A stretch of DNA of 64,000 nt from Anaerotignum propionicum DSM 1682 (GTDB lineage Bacteria; Bacillota; Clostridia; Lachnospirales; Anaerotignaceae). The stretch is taken from assembly GCF_001561955.1 (NCBI RefSeq), contig NZ_CP014223.1, positions 1,054,001 through 1,118,000 of the forward strand, given 5' to 3'. Shown in pieces: positions 41,979-50,000 of this stretch (its first letter is position 1; the number at the start of each line of letters is the position of its first letter). The notes under the pieces are model-generated. The model was not told the origin of the DNA, made no database searches, and saw only the letters and a program-made list of their open reading frames with translations. A program made the translations under genes and the position numbers.

Positions 41979-43598
41979 TTAGTTATTTTTTTTAGATTTA
42001 TCTTTTTTCGCAATTTCCATATGAATTCTTTTGTTTTTGATTTTCGCATTTTTCATGCCTACCAAAACATCTTTCACATATTCCTTTGGAATATCAACAA
42101 AGGCGTAGTCGTCATATAGATCGATGGCACCTAATACTTTGCCGGGAACACCGGTTTCGTTTGCAATAGCGCCTACAATATCTTTGGTACGAATTTTATT
42201 CTTTTTGCCAGCATTGATGAAGAGTCTAACCATCTTTTCGTCATCGCCGCCATAAACCTCAGTTCCGCCTAAATTGATATCATCTAAAACATCCAATTCA
42301 TCAACATTTACGTTTGAAAGGTGATTTTTTAATAAAGCTGCCGCAATATCAATGGCTGTAAAATCCTCTTGCATTAAGCGGTCAACCAAATTGATATATT
42401 TGGTTAGATGACCTTCATTCATAGTATCTTTCAATTTATCTAAAAAGATATTGGTTTTCATTTCTTCCACATCGCTTAAAGTAGGGAGTTTTTGCTGTGC
42501 GATTTTTGTTTTTGTATAGCGCATAATATCGCGAAGCTTATAAATTTCCTTACCAACGCAGAAGGTAAAAGCCTTACCGGATTTTCCTGCACGACCTGTA
42601 CGACCAATTCGGTGTACATAATATTCTTCATCTTGAGGAACATCATAGTTAAATACAACGTCGATATCATCAACGTCGATACCTCTTGCAGCAACATCCG
42701 TCGCAACCAAAATCTCGATGGTTCCGTTACGGAATTTCTGCATAACCTTATCACGCTGAGGCTGTTTTAAGTCTCCATGAAGACCTTCAGCAAAATAACC
42801 ACGGCCTTGCAAAAGTTCAACCACGTCATCTACACGTTTTTTGGTGTTACAAAAAACCATAGCCAGACGAGGGTCATATACATCAATGATGCGGGTCAAA
42901 GCATCCAGCTTTGTTTTTTCCTTTACATCAAAGTAAGCTTGCTCAATATTGGGAACCGTTAATTCTTTACGAACAACCTTTATAAACTCTGGGTCTTTCA
43001 AGAATCTTCTGGTAATATCCAAAATTTCAGGGGATAATGTTGCTGAAAATAACAGTGTCTGATGGTCTTCTGGAATTTTAGTCAAGATCATTTCAATATC
43101 TTCACGGAAGCCCATATCCAGCATTTCATCGGCTTCATCTAGTACCATCATTTGAACTGTTTCCATTTTTAAAGTGCGACGGCGCATATGATCCATTACA
43201 CGGCCGGGTGTACCAATTACTACATGAGCACCTTTTTTTAAGGCAGCAATCTGTCTATCGATTGGCTGACCGCCATAGATTGGTAATACACGAATATTTT
43301 CCTTGTATTTCAAAAGCTTTCTGAATTCTTCACTAACTTGAATTGCCAGTTCTCTGGTCGGGCAGAGAATTAATGCCTGTAAACGCCTATCATCGGGGTT
43401 TACGCGCTCTAAACAGGGGATACCGAAAGCCGCAGTTTTACCGGTTCCTGTTTGAGATTGACCGATTACATCCCTACCTTCTTTTACTACACTGATTGCC
43501 ATGGATTGAATTGGTGTTGCTTCTTCAAACCCCATGTCCAATACTGCTTTGCAGATTTCGGGGGATAAATCTAAGTCTTGAAATTTTAAATGCTCCAT
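41979..43598 (-). CDS. DEAD-box RNA helicase with C-terminal DbpA-type RNA-binding domain
   Basis: A 539-aa ATP-dependent RNA helicase (DeaD/DbpA/CshA group) for ribosome assembly or mRNA turnover. Motifs are the Q motif ATPIQ, Walker A GQSQTGTGKTAAFG, PTRELAIQV, DEADEMLDMGF, SAT (in LLFSATLSP), and YVHRIGRTGRAGKSG. The C-terminal 80 residues (VRLFINAGKKNKIRTKDIVG) form a DbpA-like RRM, and the tail is Lys-rich. I start at 43598 (MEHLKFQDLDLSPE) after GAAAGGAAACAAAG; the frame stays open to 43724 without a site. A leader of more than 100 nt is likely. Confidence 0.93.
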   Translation of the reverse strand: MEHLKFQDLDLSPEICKAVLDMGFEEATPIQSMAISVVKEGRDVIGQSQTGTGKTAAFGIPCLERVNPDDRRLQALILCPTRELAIQVSEEFRKLLKYKENIRVLPIYGGQPIDRQIAALKKGAHVVIGTPGRVMDHMRRRTLKMETVQMMVLDEADEMLDMGFREDIEMILTKIPEDHQTLLFSATLSPEILDITRRFLKDPEFIKVVRKELTVPNIEQAYFDVKEKTKLDALTRIIDVYDPRLAMVFCNTKKRVDDVVELLQGRGYFAEGLHGDLKQPQRDKVMQKFRNGTIEILVATDVAARGIDVDDIDVVFNYDVPQDEEYYVHRIGRTGRAGKSGKAFTFCVGKEIYKLRDIMRYTKTKIAQQKLPTLSDVEEMKTNIFLDKLKDTMNEGHLTKYINLVDRLMQEDFTAIDIAAALLKNHLSNVNVDELDVLDDINLGGTEVYGGDDEKMVRLFINAGKKNKIRTKDIVGAIANETGVPGKVLGAIDLYDDYAFVDIPKEYVKDVLVGMKNAKIKNKRIHMEIAKKDKSKKNN

Positions 43599-43833
43599 TC
43601 TTTGTTTCCTTTCTTCTTTCCTGAGCCGAAGAGAACCACAAAAAAGGAAGTTGCTTGTCAGAGGTCGCCCTCCACGTTTTCTTTCGACTACAAATTTAGT
43701 TATGAGTGCTTTCGCAATTGGCATATTCTGAAGATTCGTTAATATACCTATTTTAAATCCCTTTTAAAGCACTGTTTTTATGGGGTTCTAAAAATAAAAC
43801 CGCAAACTATATATTAACAGGGAAAAATATTAT

Positions 43834-43862
43834 TTGCAAGGGAGAATTCTCTGTTATATAAT
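43834..43862 (+). promoter_or_regulatory. sigma-A promoter of uppP
   Basis: TTGCAA (43834-43839), 17-bp spacer, TATAAT (43857-43862), about 50 bases before the uppP start. Confidence 0.78.
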
Positions 43863-43913
43863 AAATTGTTACTAATATACAAGAAAAGTTTAGAAATAGG
43901 AGGAATTTTGATA

Positions 43914-44711
43914 ATGCAGATAATTGAAGCCATTGTTTTAGGCTTAATCCAAGGGCTAACAGAGTTTTTGCCAGTAAGCAGTTCGGGACATTTGGTGTTG
44001 CTCCAAAATCTTTTTGGCATGCATGAAGCAACACAAGCATTTACTATTTTGCTGCATGTTGCCACACTGATTGCTGTATTTGTATATTACTGGAAGGATA
44101 TTTGGGCTTTGATTTGTCACCCCTTTCAGCGTACCACGGCATTGCTGATTGCCGGGACAATTCCAACGGTAATTATAGCATTATTGTTTAATGATACTTT
44201 TGATTCCATTTTTGGTTCAGGAAAATTTATTGGATTTAATTTTATTTTTACCGGTTGTATCCTTCTTTATGCAGATAGTCGTAAAGGTGGTAGAAAGAAA
44301 ATTCGTAATATGTCAATTTTTGATTCCTTAGTGGTTGGCTTAATGCAGGGTGTAGCGATTTTACCTGCCGTTTCCCGTTCCGGTATGACAATTAGTGCCT
44401 GCCTTGGCAGAAATATGGATCGAGAGAATGCTGCTCGATTCTCCTTTCTGTTATCCATTCCGGCGATATTGGGTGGTATGGTCCTTACCATTAAGGATAT
44501 GATAACAGGGAAGGTTGTATTGACAGAGGCAATTGGATTAATACCAATGATTGCAGGATTTATTGTTGCTGCCATATCAGGTTATTTTGCAATTCGTTTC
44601 ATGGTAAGTGTGATTAAAAATGGAAAGTTGAAATGGTTCTCTGCATATGTGTTTATTTTAGGCAGTATTTTAATTTTAGATCAGTTTGTTTTACATATCA
44701 TAGTAAAATAA
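43914..44711 (+). CDS. uppP: undecaprenyl-diphosphatase (BacA/UppP)
   Basis: A 265-aa integral membrane phosphatase that recycles undecaprenyl pyrophosphate to the monophosphate for peptidoglycan and polymer synthesis. Both family motifs are present: GLIQGLTEFLPVSSSGHL near the N-terminus and LPAVSRSGMTISACL in the middle. About seven or eight hydrophobic helices. ATAGGAGGAATTTTG precedes the ATG at 43914; the earlier frame opening at 43866 has no site. It appears to be monocistronic. Confidence 0.95.
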   Translation: MQIIEAIVLGLIQGLTEFLPVSSSGHLVLLQNLFGMHEATQAFTILLHVATLIAVFVYYWKDIWALICHPFQRTTALLIAGTIPTVIIALLFNDTFDSIFGSGKFIGFNFIFTGCILLYADSRKGGRKKIRNMSIFDSLVVGLMQGVAILPAVSRSGMTISACLGRNMDRENAARFSFLLSIPAILGGMVLTIKDMITGKVVLTEAIGLIPMIAGFIVAAISGYFAIRFMVSVIKNGKLKWFSAYVFILGSILILDQFVLHIIVK

Positions 44712-44906
44712 AATCCAACTCGATTTTAGGAAATATTAATTTATTTATCAAGCTACTTCAATGGCAACGAAAGGTTAGTGAAAGCGTGTTATCCCAGTCC
44801 ATGGGCAAAATATCTTCAATGCCAGTACCCTCATTTAAACATTCCTTTCTTTGTTTTCATTTGTAAATCTTTTGGAGATAAGCTAGTTAATATTTTTAAA
44901 ACACAT

Positions 44907-44960
44907 CAGCCTGTATGCAAGACAATTATCTGCCAAGCAAGCGGGCTGTTATTTTTTTAT
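44907..44960 (+). terminator. possible terminator after uppP
   Basis: CAGCC (44907-44911) and GGCTG (44944-44948) with further partial pairing inside, followed by TTATTTTTTT. The stem is short, so confidence is low. The rest of 44712-45030 holds nothing recognisable. Confidence 0.4.
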
Positions 44961-45040
44961 AAGAAAATGTTTTTGAAGGGATTAGATTTACTCTAAATTA
45001 TGTATCATATTATTTTGTACAATGCTATTATGGTAGGAAG

Positions 45041-45118
45041 ATGCAAAAAATTGGTTGTGGCTCACCAAAGGGTTTGAAAATAGCAACCTTTTTTGCTATA
45101 TTTGATAATATATTGTAA
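45041..45118 (+). CDS. possible 25-codon leader ORF upstream of the mgtC-family gene
   Basis: ATG at 45041 after GGTAGGAAG opens 25 codons (MQKIGCGSPKGLKIATFFAI then FDNIL) and stops 21 bases before the mgtC-family ATG. The coding sequence covers a terminator-like hairpin (GGTTG 45053-45057 with CAACC 45084-45088, then six Ts) and an alternative hairpin (TTGGT 45051-45055 with ACCAA 45064-45068). It could be an attenuation leader peptide; the SD spacing is short. Confidence 0.35.
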   Translation: MQKIGCGSPKGLKIATFFAIFDNIL

Positions 45119-45139
45119 GAACGGCAGGAGGCGAGACAT

Positions 45140-45844
45140 ATGTTTTTGAAACAATTATTTCTAGAGGAATCCATACTTGGTCTGCAGGGAAATGCAGAGT
45201 TTATACTTCGGATTATTATCGCGTGTATTTGTGGCGGAATTGTTGGATATGAGAGAACAAGACGGCGGAAAGAGGCAGGCATTCGTACCCATGTAATTGT
45301 AGCAGTAGGCGCAACTTTGATGATGATTGTATCTAAATATGGTTTTTATGATGTAATTACCACTGCAGGGATTGGTGTCGATGTGTCTAGGATTGCTTCA
45401 AATGTTATCACCGGTATATCCTTTTTAGGTGCAGGTGTTATTTTTGTAAAAAATATTTCAATCAAAGGTTTGACAACTGCCGCAGGACTTTGGGCAATGG
45501 CAGGTATTGGCTTAGCTATCGGAGCCGGCATGTATTCCATAGGTATATTTACTACAATTTTTATTCCCATTATACAAGTTTTTCTTCATAGCAATTTTAA
45601 TAAAAACGACAAATCATATGATGATACAATTTTAATCACCTTTTATCATGCCCCCTCTGAAATGGATTTTATAAAAAATGAGTTAAAGGCAAGGAATATT
45701 GATATTATGCATATGGAAATGGAAAAAAACCCTGATGGTACAGTAACCGTTGTTTTAGATATTACAAGAAATACAATTGTTACTTGTACTGACTTAACAG
45801 GATTTTTGGCAGATGATCCGGCGGTGAAAAGTTTTAAAATCTAA
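45140..45844 (+). CDS. MgtC/SapB-family membrane protein
   Basis: A 234-aa protein with an N-terminal membrane domain of about four to five helices and a soluble ACT-like C-terminal domain (from about 160). The family core GGIVGYERTRRRKEAGIRTH and LVAVGATLMM-type region (VAVGATLMMIVSKYG) is followed by GISFLGAGVIFVKNISIKGLTTAAGLWA, the MgtC signature. MgtC proteins affect ATP synthase, Mg2+ and phosphate homeostasis in other bacteria; the role here is unknown. CAGGAGGCGAGACAT precedes the ATG. A terminator separates it from the spoVA operon. Confidence 0.9.
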   Translation: MFLKQLFLEESILGLQGNAEFILRIIIACICGGIVGYERTRRRKEAGIRTHVIVAVGATLMMIVSKYGFYDVITTAGIGVDVSRIASNVITGISFLGAGVIFVKNISIKGLTTAAGLWAMAGIGLAIGAGMYSIGIFTTIFIPIIQVFLHSNFNKNDKSYDDTILITFYHAPSEMDFIKNELKARNIDIMHMEMEKNPDGTVTVVLDITRNTIVTCTDLTGFLADDPAVKSFKI

Positions 45845-45873
45845 TAGAATGAATTTGATAAAGAGCGGCATAA

Positions 45874-45911
45874 TAACCCAAGACAGAGTCCTGTTTTGGG
45901 TTCTTTTTTTA
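45874..45911 (+). terminator. terminator of the mgtC-family gene
   Basis: AACCCAAGACAG (45875-45886) pairs with CTGTTTTGGGTT (45891-45902), with two mismatches/bulges, followed by CTTTTTTTATT. It lies inside the longer open frame of spoVAA, which supports the later start at 45996. Confidence 0.85.
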
Positions 45912-45943
45912 TTGTATTTAAAAGAAGTGTGGCTCATGAAGAA

Positions 45944-45972
45944 TGTATTTGATGGAAATTATGAACATAATA
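45944..45972 (+). promoter_or_regulatory. candidate forespore (sigma-G/F-type) promoter of spoVA
   Basis: TGTATT (45944-45949), 16-bp spacer, CATAATA (45966-45972), close to the sigma-G pattern TGNATA / CATACTA. The leader would be about 17 nt and contain the GGAGGG site. The spacing is one base short of ideal. Confidence 0.45.
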
Positions 45973-45995
45973 AAATCCATTTGGAGGGCGTGGGA

Positions 45996-46622
45996 ATGGA
46001 CATTTATATCAAACCGATAGAGAAGGCACAAATTATTGAACGAAAGGTTGTTTTCTTGAAGGATATAGCTGAAGTTTTTGTTGGAGGACAAACCAAAGGA
46101 AATATCGAGGGTATAGTTGTATTTCAGATACCAAAGGATAGAGATTCTACCTATTTAATATCCGTATTGGATGTTATACGGGCTATTAATCATCAATATC
46201 CTGATGCAACGGTTTCTAATGTGGGAGAAATGGATATTCTAGTAGAGTATCATCAAAAAGATAAAAAAAAGAATAAAGTTTTTGAAGTTATAAAGGTTAT
46301 ATGTATGTGTATTATTTTATTTGCAGGTGCGTCCACAACAATTATGTGCTTTCATACAGATACCCAGTTACCTTTGATTTTTCAAAACTATTATTATTTG
46401 TTTTTCGGTGAGAACGTGGATATGCCGGCGATTTTGTCTATACCATATTCCATCGGCTTGGTAGTGGGAGTATTGATTTTCTTTAATCATTTTTCAAAAT
46501 TTAAAGTTACTGATGACCCAACACCAATTGAGATCGAAATGACCACTTATGAAAAAGAAACGAATGCAAGTGTTGTAGATAAGCTGAACAAAAGAAGCAG
46601 AGGGGGAGGCGCAGGGAAATGA
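45996..46622 (+). CDS. spoVAA: stage V sporulation protein AA
   Basis: A 208-aa first protein of the SpoVA complex, which moves dipicolinic acid into the forespore and out on germination. The soluble N-terminal domain (MDIYIKPIEKAQIIERKVVF) is followed by two membrane segments (about 100-120 and 145-165). The conserved DPTPIEIEMTTYEKE near the C-terminus is the SpoVAA hallmark. Start 45996 has GGAGGG 8 bases upstream and lies after the mgtC terminator; the in-frame region upstream is not translated. It overlaps spoVAB by 4 bases. Confidence 0.92.
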   Translation: MDIYIKPIEKAQIIERKVVFLKDIAEVFVGGQTKGNIEGIVVFQIPKDRDSTYLISVLDVIRAINHQYPDATVSNVGEMDILVEYHQKDKKKNKVFEVIKVICMCIILFAGASTTIMCFHTDTQLPLIFQNYYYLFFGENVDMPAILSIPYSIGLVVGVLIFFNHFSKFKVTDDPTPIEIEMTTYEKETNASVVDKLNKRSRGGGAGK

Positions 46623-47044
46623 TGGCAAAGGCTTTGTTGATTATCCTCGGTTTTTCCTCGGGAGTTGTTGTTTCAGCAGGTGTTTTTGCATTTATCGCAG
46701 CAATAGGCATTATTCCTCGTATGGCACAAAGAAGCATAACAGAAAAATATATTCCTTTATATGAAGATATAATTTTGCTTGGTGGATTATTTGGTACAAT
46801 AACGATGTTTATTGATTTTCGTCTTCCTTCAATTCCTATATTAGTTGGAGGGTATGCTCTTGCGATAGGAATTTTTATCGGAGTTTTGGCCATGGCTTTG
46901 GCAGAGGTTCTAAATGTAATGCCAATTTTGCTACGGCGTAGCCGCATTGCAAAAGGTCTTCCTTGGATGTTATTATGCTTTGCATTGGGCAAAATGTTGG
47001 GATCGATATTATATTTTTGTGTTGATGGGTTTTATGTGGTCTAA
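46619..47044 (+). CDS. spoVAB: stage V sporulation protein AB
   Basis: A 141-aa hydrophobic protein with about four transmembrane helices (SSGVVVSAGVFAFIAAIGII; LGGLFGTITMFIDFR; LAIGIFIGVLAMALAEV). The conserved LAEVLNVMPILLRR stretch matches SpoVAB. It begins on the spoVAA stop (ATGA), with AGAGGGGGAGG upstream. It is part of the forespore membrane DPA transport assembly. Confidence 0.9.
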   Translation: MMAKALLIILGFSSGVVVSAGVFAFIAAIGIIPRMAQRSITEKYIPLYEDIILLGGLFGTITMFIDFRLPSIPILVGGYALAIGIFIGVLAMALAEVLNVMPILLRRSRIAKGLPWMLLCFALGKMLGSILYFCVDGFYVV

Positions 47045-47177
47045 ACAAGAGGAATTTGTAATCGGATAAGAAATTTTCTAAATATAAGAGGATATGAAAT
47101 AAAGGTATTTTTTTTGTATACTTGAAAATACTAATTTTGAGCAGTATAAGATACCTGCTTATAAAGGAGGGCATAAA

Positions 47178-47624
47178 ATGGACACGAGCAAACGTGCGAA
47201 GAAAGAATATGATCAGATGGTAAAAAAAGCATCTCCAAACAGTCCGATTTTTTCGAATTGTGTGAAGGCTTTTTTTTCTGGCGGTTTAATTTGTGGTTTT
47301 GGTCAAATACTATTAGACTATTTTAGCAAAAGTTATAAAGAAGATGAGGCAGCGCTTTTGGTTTCCGTTACTTTGGTTGTTATATCGGCGGTGTTAACAG
47401 GACTGGGGCTATATGAAAAGCTGGGTAAGCATTGTGGTGCCGGAACCATTGTGCCTATTACAGGATTTGCCAATTCCGTTGTTGCTCCGGCAATTGAATT
47501 CAAGAAAGAAGGCTTGATCTTCGGAACAGGAGCTAAAATGTTTATTTTAGCTGGTCCTGTCATTGTTTATGGCACTTTTACATCCATGATAGTGGGATTA
47601 ATCTATTATTTTGTAGGTAGGTGA
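47178..47624 (+). CDS. spoVAC: stage V sporulation protein AC
   Basis: A 148-aa membrane protein thought to form the mechanosensitive DPA channel in B. subtilis. It begins MDTSKRAKKEYDQMVKKASP with a hydrophilic head, then four hydrophobic helices with GGLICGFGQILLDYF, GTIVPITGFANSVVAPAIEFKKEGLI-type core (GTIVPITGFANSVV) and a C-terminal helix. AAAGGAGGGCATAAA precedes the ATG. A 133-base gap after spoVAB holds no gene. Confidence 0.93.
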   Translation: MDTSKRAKKEYDQMVKKASPNSPIFSNCVKAFFSGGLICGFGQILLDYFSKSYKEDEAALLVSVTLVVISAVLTGLGLYEKLGKHCGAGTIVPITGFANSVVAPAIEFKKEGLIFGTGAKMFILAGPVIVYGTFTSMIVGLIYYFVGR

Positions 47625-47631
47625 TGAAAGA

Positions 47632-48666
47632 ATGAATGCGAAAAGAATTGGAAAACAAACTGTAAGACTAAATGAAGGCGTACGTATTCTGTCTGCGGCA
47701 TCTACTGTCAGCAAAAAAGAGGGCGAGGGTCCTTTAGGCAAATATTTTGATAAAATTGTTGAAGATTCCACTTTTGGTGAGAAGAGCTGGGAGCTTGCGG
47801 AAAGCCATTTTATACAAGAAAATATGCAGCTTGCCGTGAAAAAGGCTGGGCTTAAGATGAATGATATCGACTACCTCCTTTGTGGAGATTTGTTGAACCA
47901 GTGTACTGCATCTACCTTTGGTATCATGAATTTTCAGATTCCTTTTTTTGGGTTATTTGGTGCATGCTCAACTATGGGCGAGTCCATGAGCTTAGGCGCA
48001 ATGTTAATTGACGGTGGTTATGCCAATCATACCTTGGTTGGAGCCTCTAGCCATTTTTGTGGGGCTGAAAAGCAGTTTCGTGCACCTCTGGCTTTGGGGA
48101 ATCAAAGACCTCCCACCGCATCTTGGACAGTAACAGGGGATGGATCTGTTGTGTTGGGCAGGAAAGGTAATTTCCCATGCATTACAGAGATTACTACCGG
48201 TAAAATTATGGATATGGGAATTACGGATGCGAACAATATGGGAGCCGCAATGGCACCGGCTGCAGTAGATGTACTTTTGAACCATTTTCAAGATACAGGA
48301 AGAACTCCCCAAGATTATGATGTCATAGCTACAGGTGACTTAGGAGAAATTGGGCGTAGCTTGGTTGTGGATTTGATGAAAAAGGAAGGCTACACCCTGG
48401 ATGGGCGTTATACCGACTGTGGCATCGAGATTTTTGATAAAAATAAGCAAGATACCCATAATGGCGGTAGCGGATGTGCCTGCTCAGCAGTTACGTTTTG
48501 TGGATATTATTATCCTAAGCTAATGTCGGGGGCAATTGGCAGAATGCTCTTTATTCCAACGGGAGCCTTGCTCAGCCCAACCTCTTCACAACAGGGGCAA
48601 AGCATTCCCGGTATTGCCCATGGTGTTTGTATTGAAGGGTGCGGCGAAAAGGGGGTAAAGCAATGA
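47632..48666 (+). CDS. spoVAD: stage V sporulation protein AD
   Basis: A 344-aa thiolase-fold protein that binds Ca-dipicolinate in characterised homologues but has no thiolase activity. Visible family stretches are DYLLCGDLLNQCTASTFG, LFGACSTMGESMSLGAML and HNGGSGCACSAVTFCGYYY. It starts 7 bases after the spoVAC stop with GTAGGTGATG upstream, and its stop overlaps the spoVAE ATG. Length matches the family (about 338 aa). Confidence 0.95.
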   Translation: MNAKRIGKQTVRLNEGVRILSAASTVSKKEGEGPLGKYFDKIVEDSTFGEKSWELAESHFIQENMQLAVKKAGLKMNDIDYLLCGDLLNQCTASTFGIMNFQIPFFGLFGACSTMGESMSLGAMLIDGGYANHTLVGASSHFCGAEKQFRAPLALGNQRPPTASWTVTGDGSVVLGRKGNFPCITEITTGKIMDMGITDANNMGAAMAPAAVDVLLNHFQDTGRTPQDYDVIATGDLGEIGRSLVVDLMKKEGYTLDGRYTDCGIEIFDKNKQDTHNGGSGCACSAVTFCGYYYPKLMSGAIGRMLFIPTGALLSPTSSQQGQSIPGIAHGVCIEGCGEKGVKQ

Positions 48667-49019
48667 TTGCCTTTTTAAAAGCATTTCTAGTGGGAGGATT
48701 GATTTGTGTAATCGGTCAGATTCTAATTGATAAGACAAAATTAACTTCCGGTAGAATTTTGGTTATGTATGTTTGTATTGGCTGTATTCTTGGGGGTTTG
48801 GGGTTTTATCAGCCTATAGAGGAGTTTGGTGGTGCAGGAGCCACAGTTCCTTTAACAGGTTTTGGATTTCGATTAGCTGAAGGTGTTATGAAAGAGGTGG
48901 ATTCTGCGGGAATTCTCGGCATTCTTACAGGGGGCTTGAAAGCCGCCGCAGGAGGGATAACGGCAGCAGTGGTATCAGCCTTTATAGTTGCTTTGGTTGC
49001 AAATCCAAAAGAAAAGTGA
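48663..49019 (+). CDS. spoVAE: stage V sporulation protein AE
   Basis: A 118-aa membrane protein paralogous to SpoVAC. It begins MIAFLKAFLVGGLICVIGQI and has four hydrophobic helices with GGAGATVPLTGFGFRLAEG at the centre, the SpoVAE core. Start 48663 overlaps the spoVAD stop (ATGA) and follows AAGGGGG; an earlier ATG at 48639 is upstream of the site. It completes an AA-AB-AC-AD-AE set; no spoVAF is present. Confidence 0.93.
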   Translation: MIAFLKAFLVGGLICVIGQILIDKTKLTSGRILVMYVCIGCILGGLGFYQPIEEFGGAGATVPLTGFGFRLAEGVMKEVDSAGILGILTGGLKAAAGGITAAVVSAFIVALVANPKEK

Positions 49020-49033
49020 AGATTGAATTTGAT

Positions 49034-49069
49034 GCAAAGTTTTATCGAAAGATAGGACTTTGCTTTTTC
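49034..49069 (+). terminator. terminator of the spoVA operon
   Basis: GCAAAGTTTTATC (49034-49046) / GATAGGACTTTGC (49051-49063), 13 bp with two G-U pairs and a GAAA loop, followed by TTTTTC. Confidence 0.9.
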
Positions 49070-49132
49070 TTAGTTTGAAAATATGTAAGATTTGGCGATA
49101 CGAAAGTTAAAAGGGGATATGAGCAATTTTTC

Positions 49133-49161
49133 TTGAAAAATGTCGGAAAAAATGGTAAAAT
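49133..49161 (+). promoter_or_regulatory. sigma-A promoter of yebC
   Basis: TTGAAA (49133-49138), 17-bp spacer, TAAAAT (49156-49161), about 33 bases before the start codon. Confidence 0.68.
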
Positions 49162-49193
49162 ATTTTGATGAAATTTATGGAGGAGGATTCCTA

Positions 49194-49922
49194 ATGTCAG
49201 GACATTCGAAGTTTGCGAATATTAAACACAAGAAGGAAAAAAACGACGCAGCAAAAGGGAAAATTTTTACCATGTTAGGTAGAGAAATTCAAGTGGCGGT
49301 AAAGTCAGGTGGACCCGATCCATTGAGTAATGGCAAACTGCGAGATATTATTGCCAAATGTAAATCTAATAATATGCCCAACGATACCATTGATAGAAGT
49401 ATTAAAAAAGCAGCGGGAAATGAAGAGGGCGTTGAATACGAAACAATAAGATACGAAGGTTATGGACCGGCAGGGGTTGCAGTTATTGTTGAAACCCTTA
49501 CTGAAAATAGAAATCGTGCTGCTGCAAATGTTAGAAATGCATTTACAAAGGGCGGAGGAAATATGGGAACATCAGGCTGTGTTTCCTTTATGTTTGACGA
49601 AAAAGGCTTAATTGTTATTGATAAAGAAGAGGTTGAGATCGATGAGGAAGAGCTGATGATGCTGGCTTTGGATGCGGGCGCCGAAGATTTTGCCGCAGAA
49701 GAAGATAGCTTTGAAGTAGTAACTGCCCCTGATGATTTTTCAGCCGTTAGAGAGGCATTGGAAGCAGCAGGAGTACCTATGGCATCTGCTGAGGTAACCA
49801 TGATTCCGCAGACATATACAGAACTTAAGTCAGATGAAGATATAAAGAAAATGCGAAAGCTTTTGGATTTATTGGATGAGGATGATGATGTTCAAAATAC
49901 TTACCATAATTGGGATGAATAA
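49194..49922 (+). CDS. yebC: YebC/PmpR-family protein
   Basis: A 242-aa conserved protein. The N-terminus [23 protein letters not shown] and the acidic domain with [20 protein letters not shown] are diagnostic. YebC proteins act as transcriptional regulators, and recent work on some members points to ribosome-associated relief of stalling. Start 49194 follows GGAGGAGGATTCCTA. It is the last chromosomal gene before the prophage; the element sits just beyond its terminator, so yebC itself is intact. Confidence 0.95.
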   Translation: MSGHSKFANIKHKKEKNDAAKGKIFTMLGREIQVAVKSGGPDPLSNGKLRDIIAKCKSNNMPNDTIDRSIKKAAGNEEGVEYETIRYEGYGPAGVAVIVETLTENRNRAAANVRNAFTKGGGNMGTSGCVSFMFDEKGLIVIDKEEVEIDEEELMMLALDAGAEDFAAEEDSFEVVTAPDDFSAVREALEAAGVPMASAEVTMIPQTYTELKSDEDIKKMRKLLDLLDEDDDVQNTYHNWDE

Positions 49923-49932
49923 TAAATAAAAT

Positions 49933-49975
49933 AGCCGTAAACCTTGAATATACAGGGTTTGCGGCTTTATTTTTT
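49933..49975 (+). terminator. terminator of yebC, next to the prophage junction
   Basis: AGCCGTAAACC (49933-49943) / GGTTTGCGGCT (49956-49966), 11 bp with one G-U, followed by TTATTTTTTG. Only about 22 bases separate it from the integrase stop codon. Confidence 0.9.
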
Positions 49976-50000
49976 GTCTATGCGTACTAAAAACGTACTA
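49976..50000. other. probable left prophage junction (attL region)
   Basis: The junction must lie between the yebC terminator and the integrase stop. Two direct copies of CGTACTA (49983-49989 and 49994-50000) 11 bp apart may be integrase-binding or core-flanking sites. The exact core cannot be set because the right end is outside the window. Confidence 0.4.
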
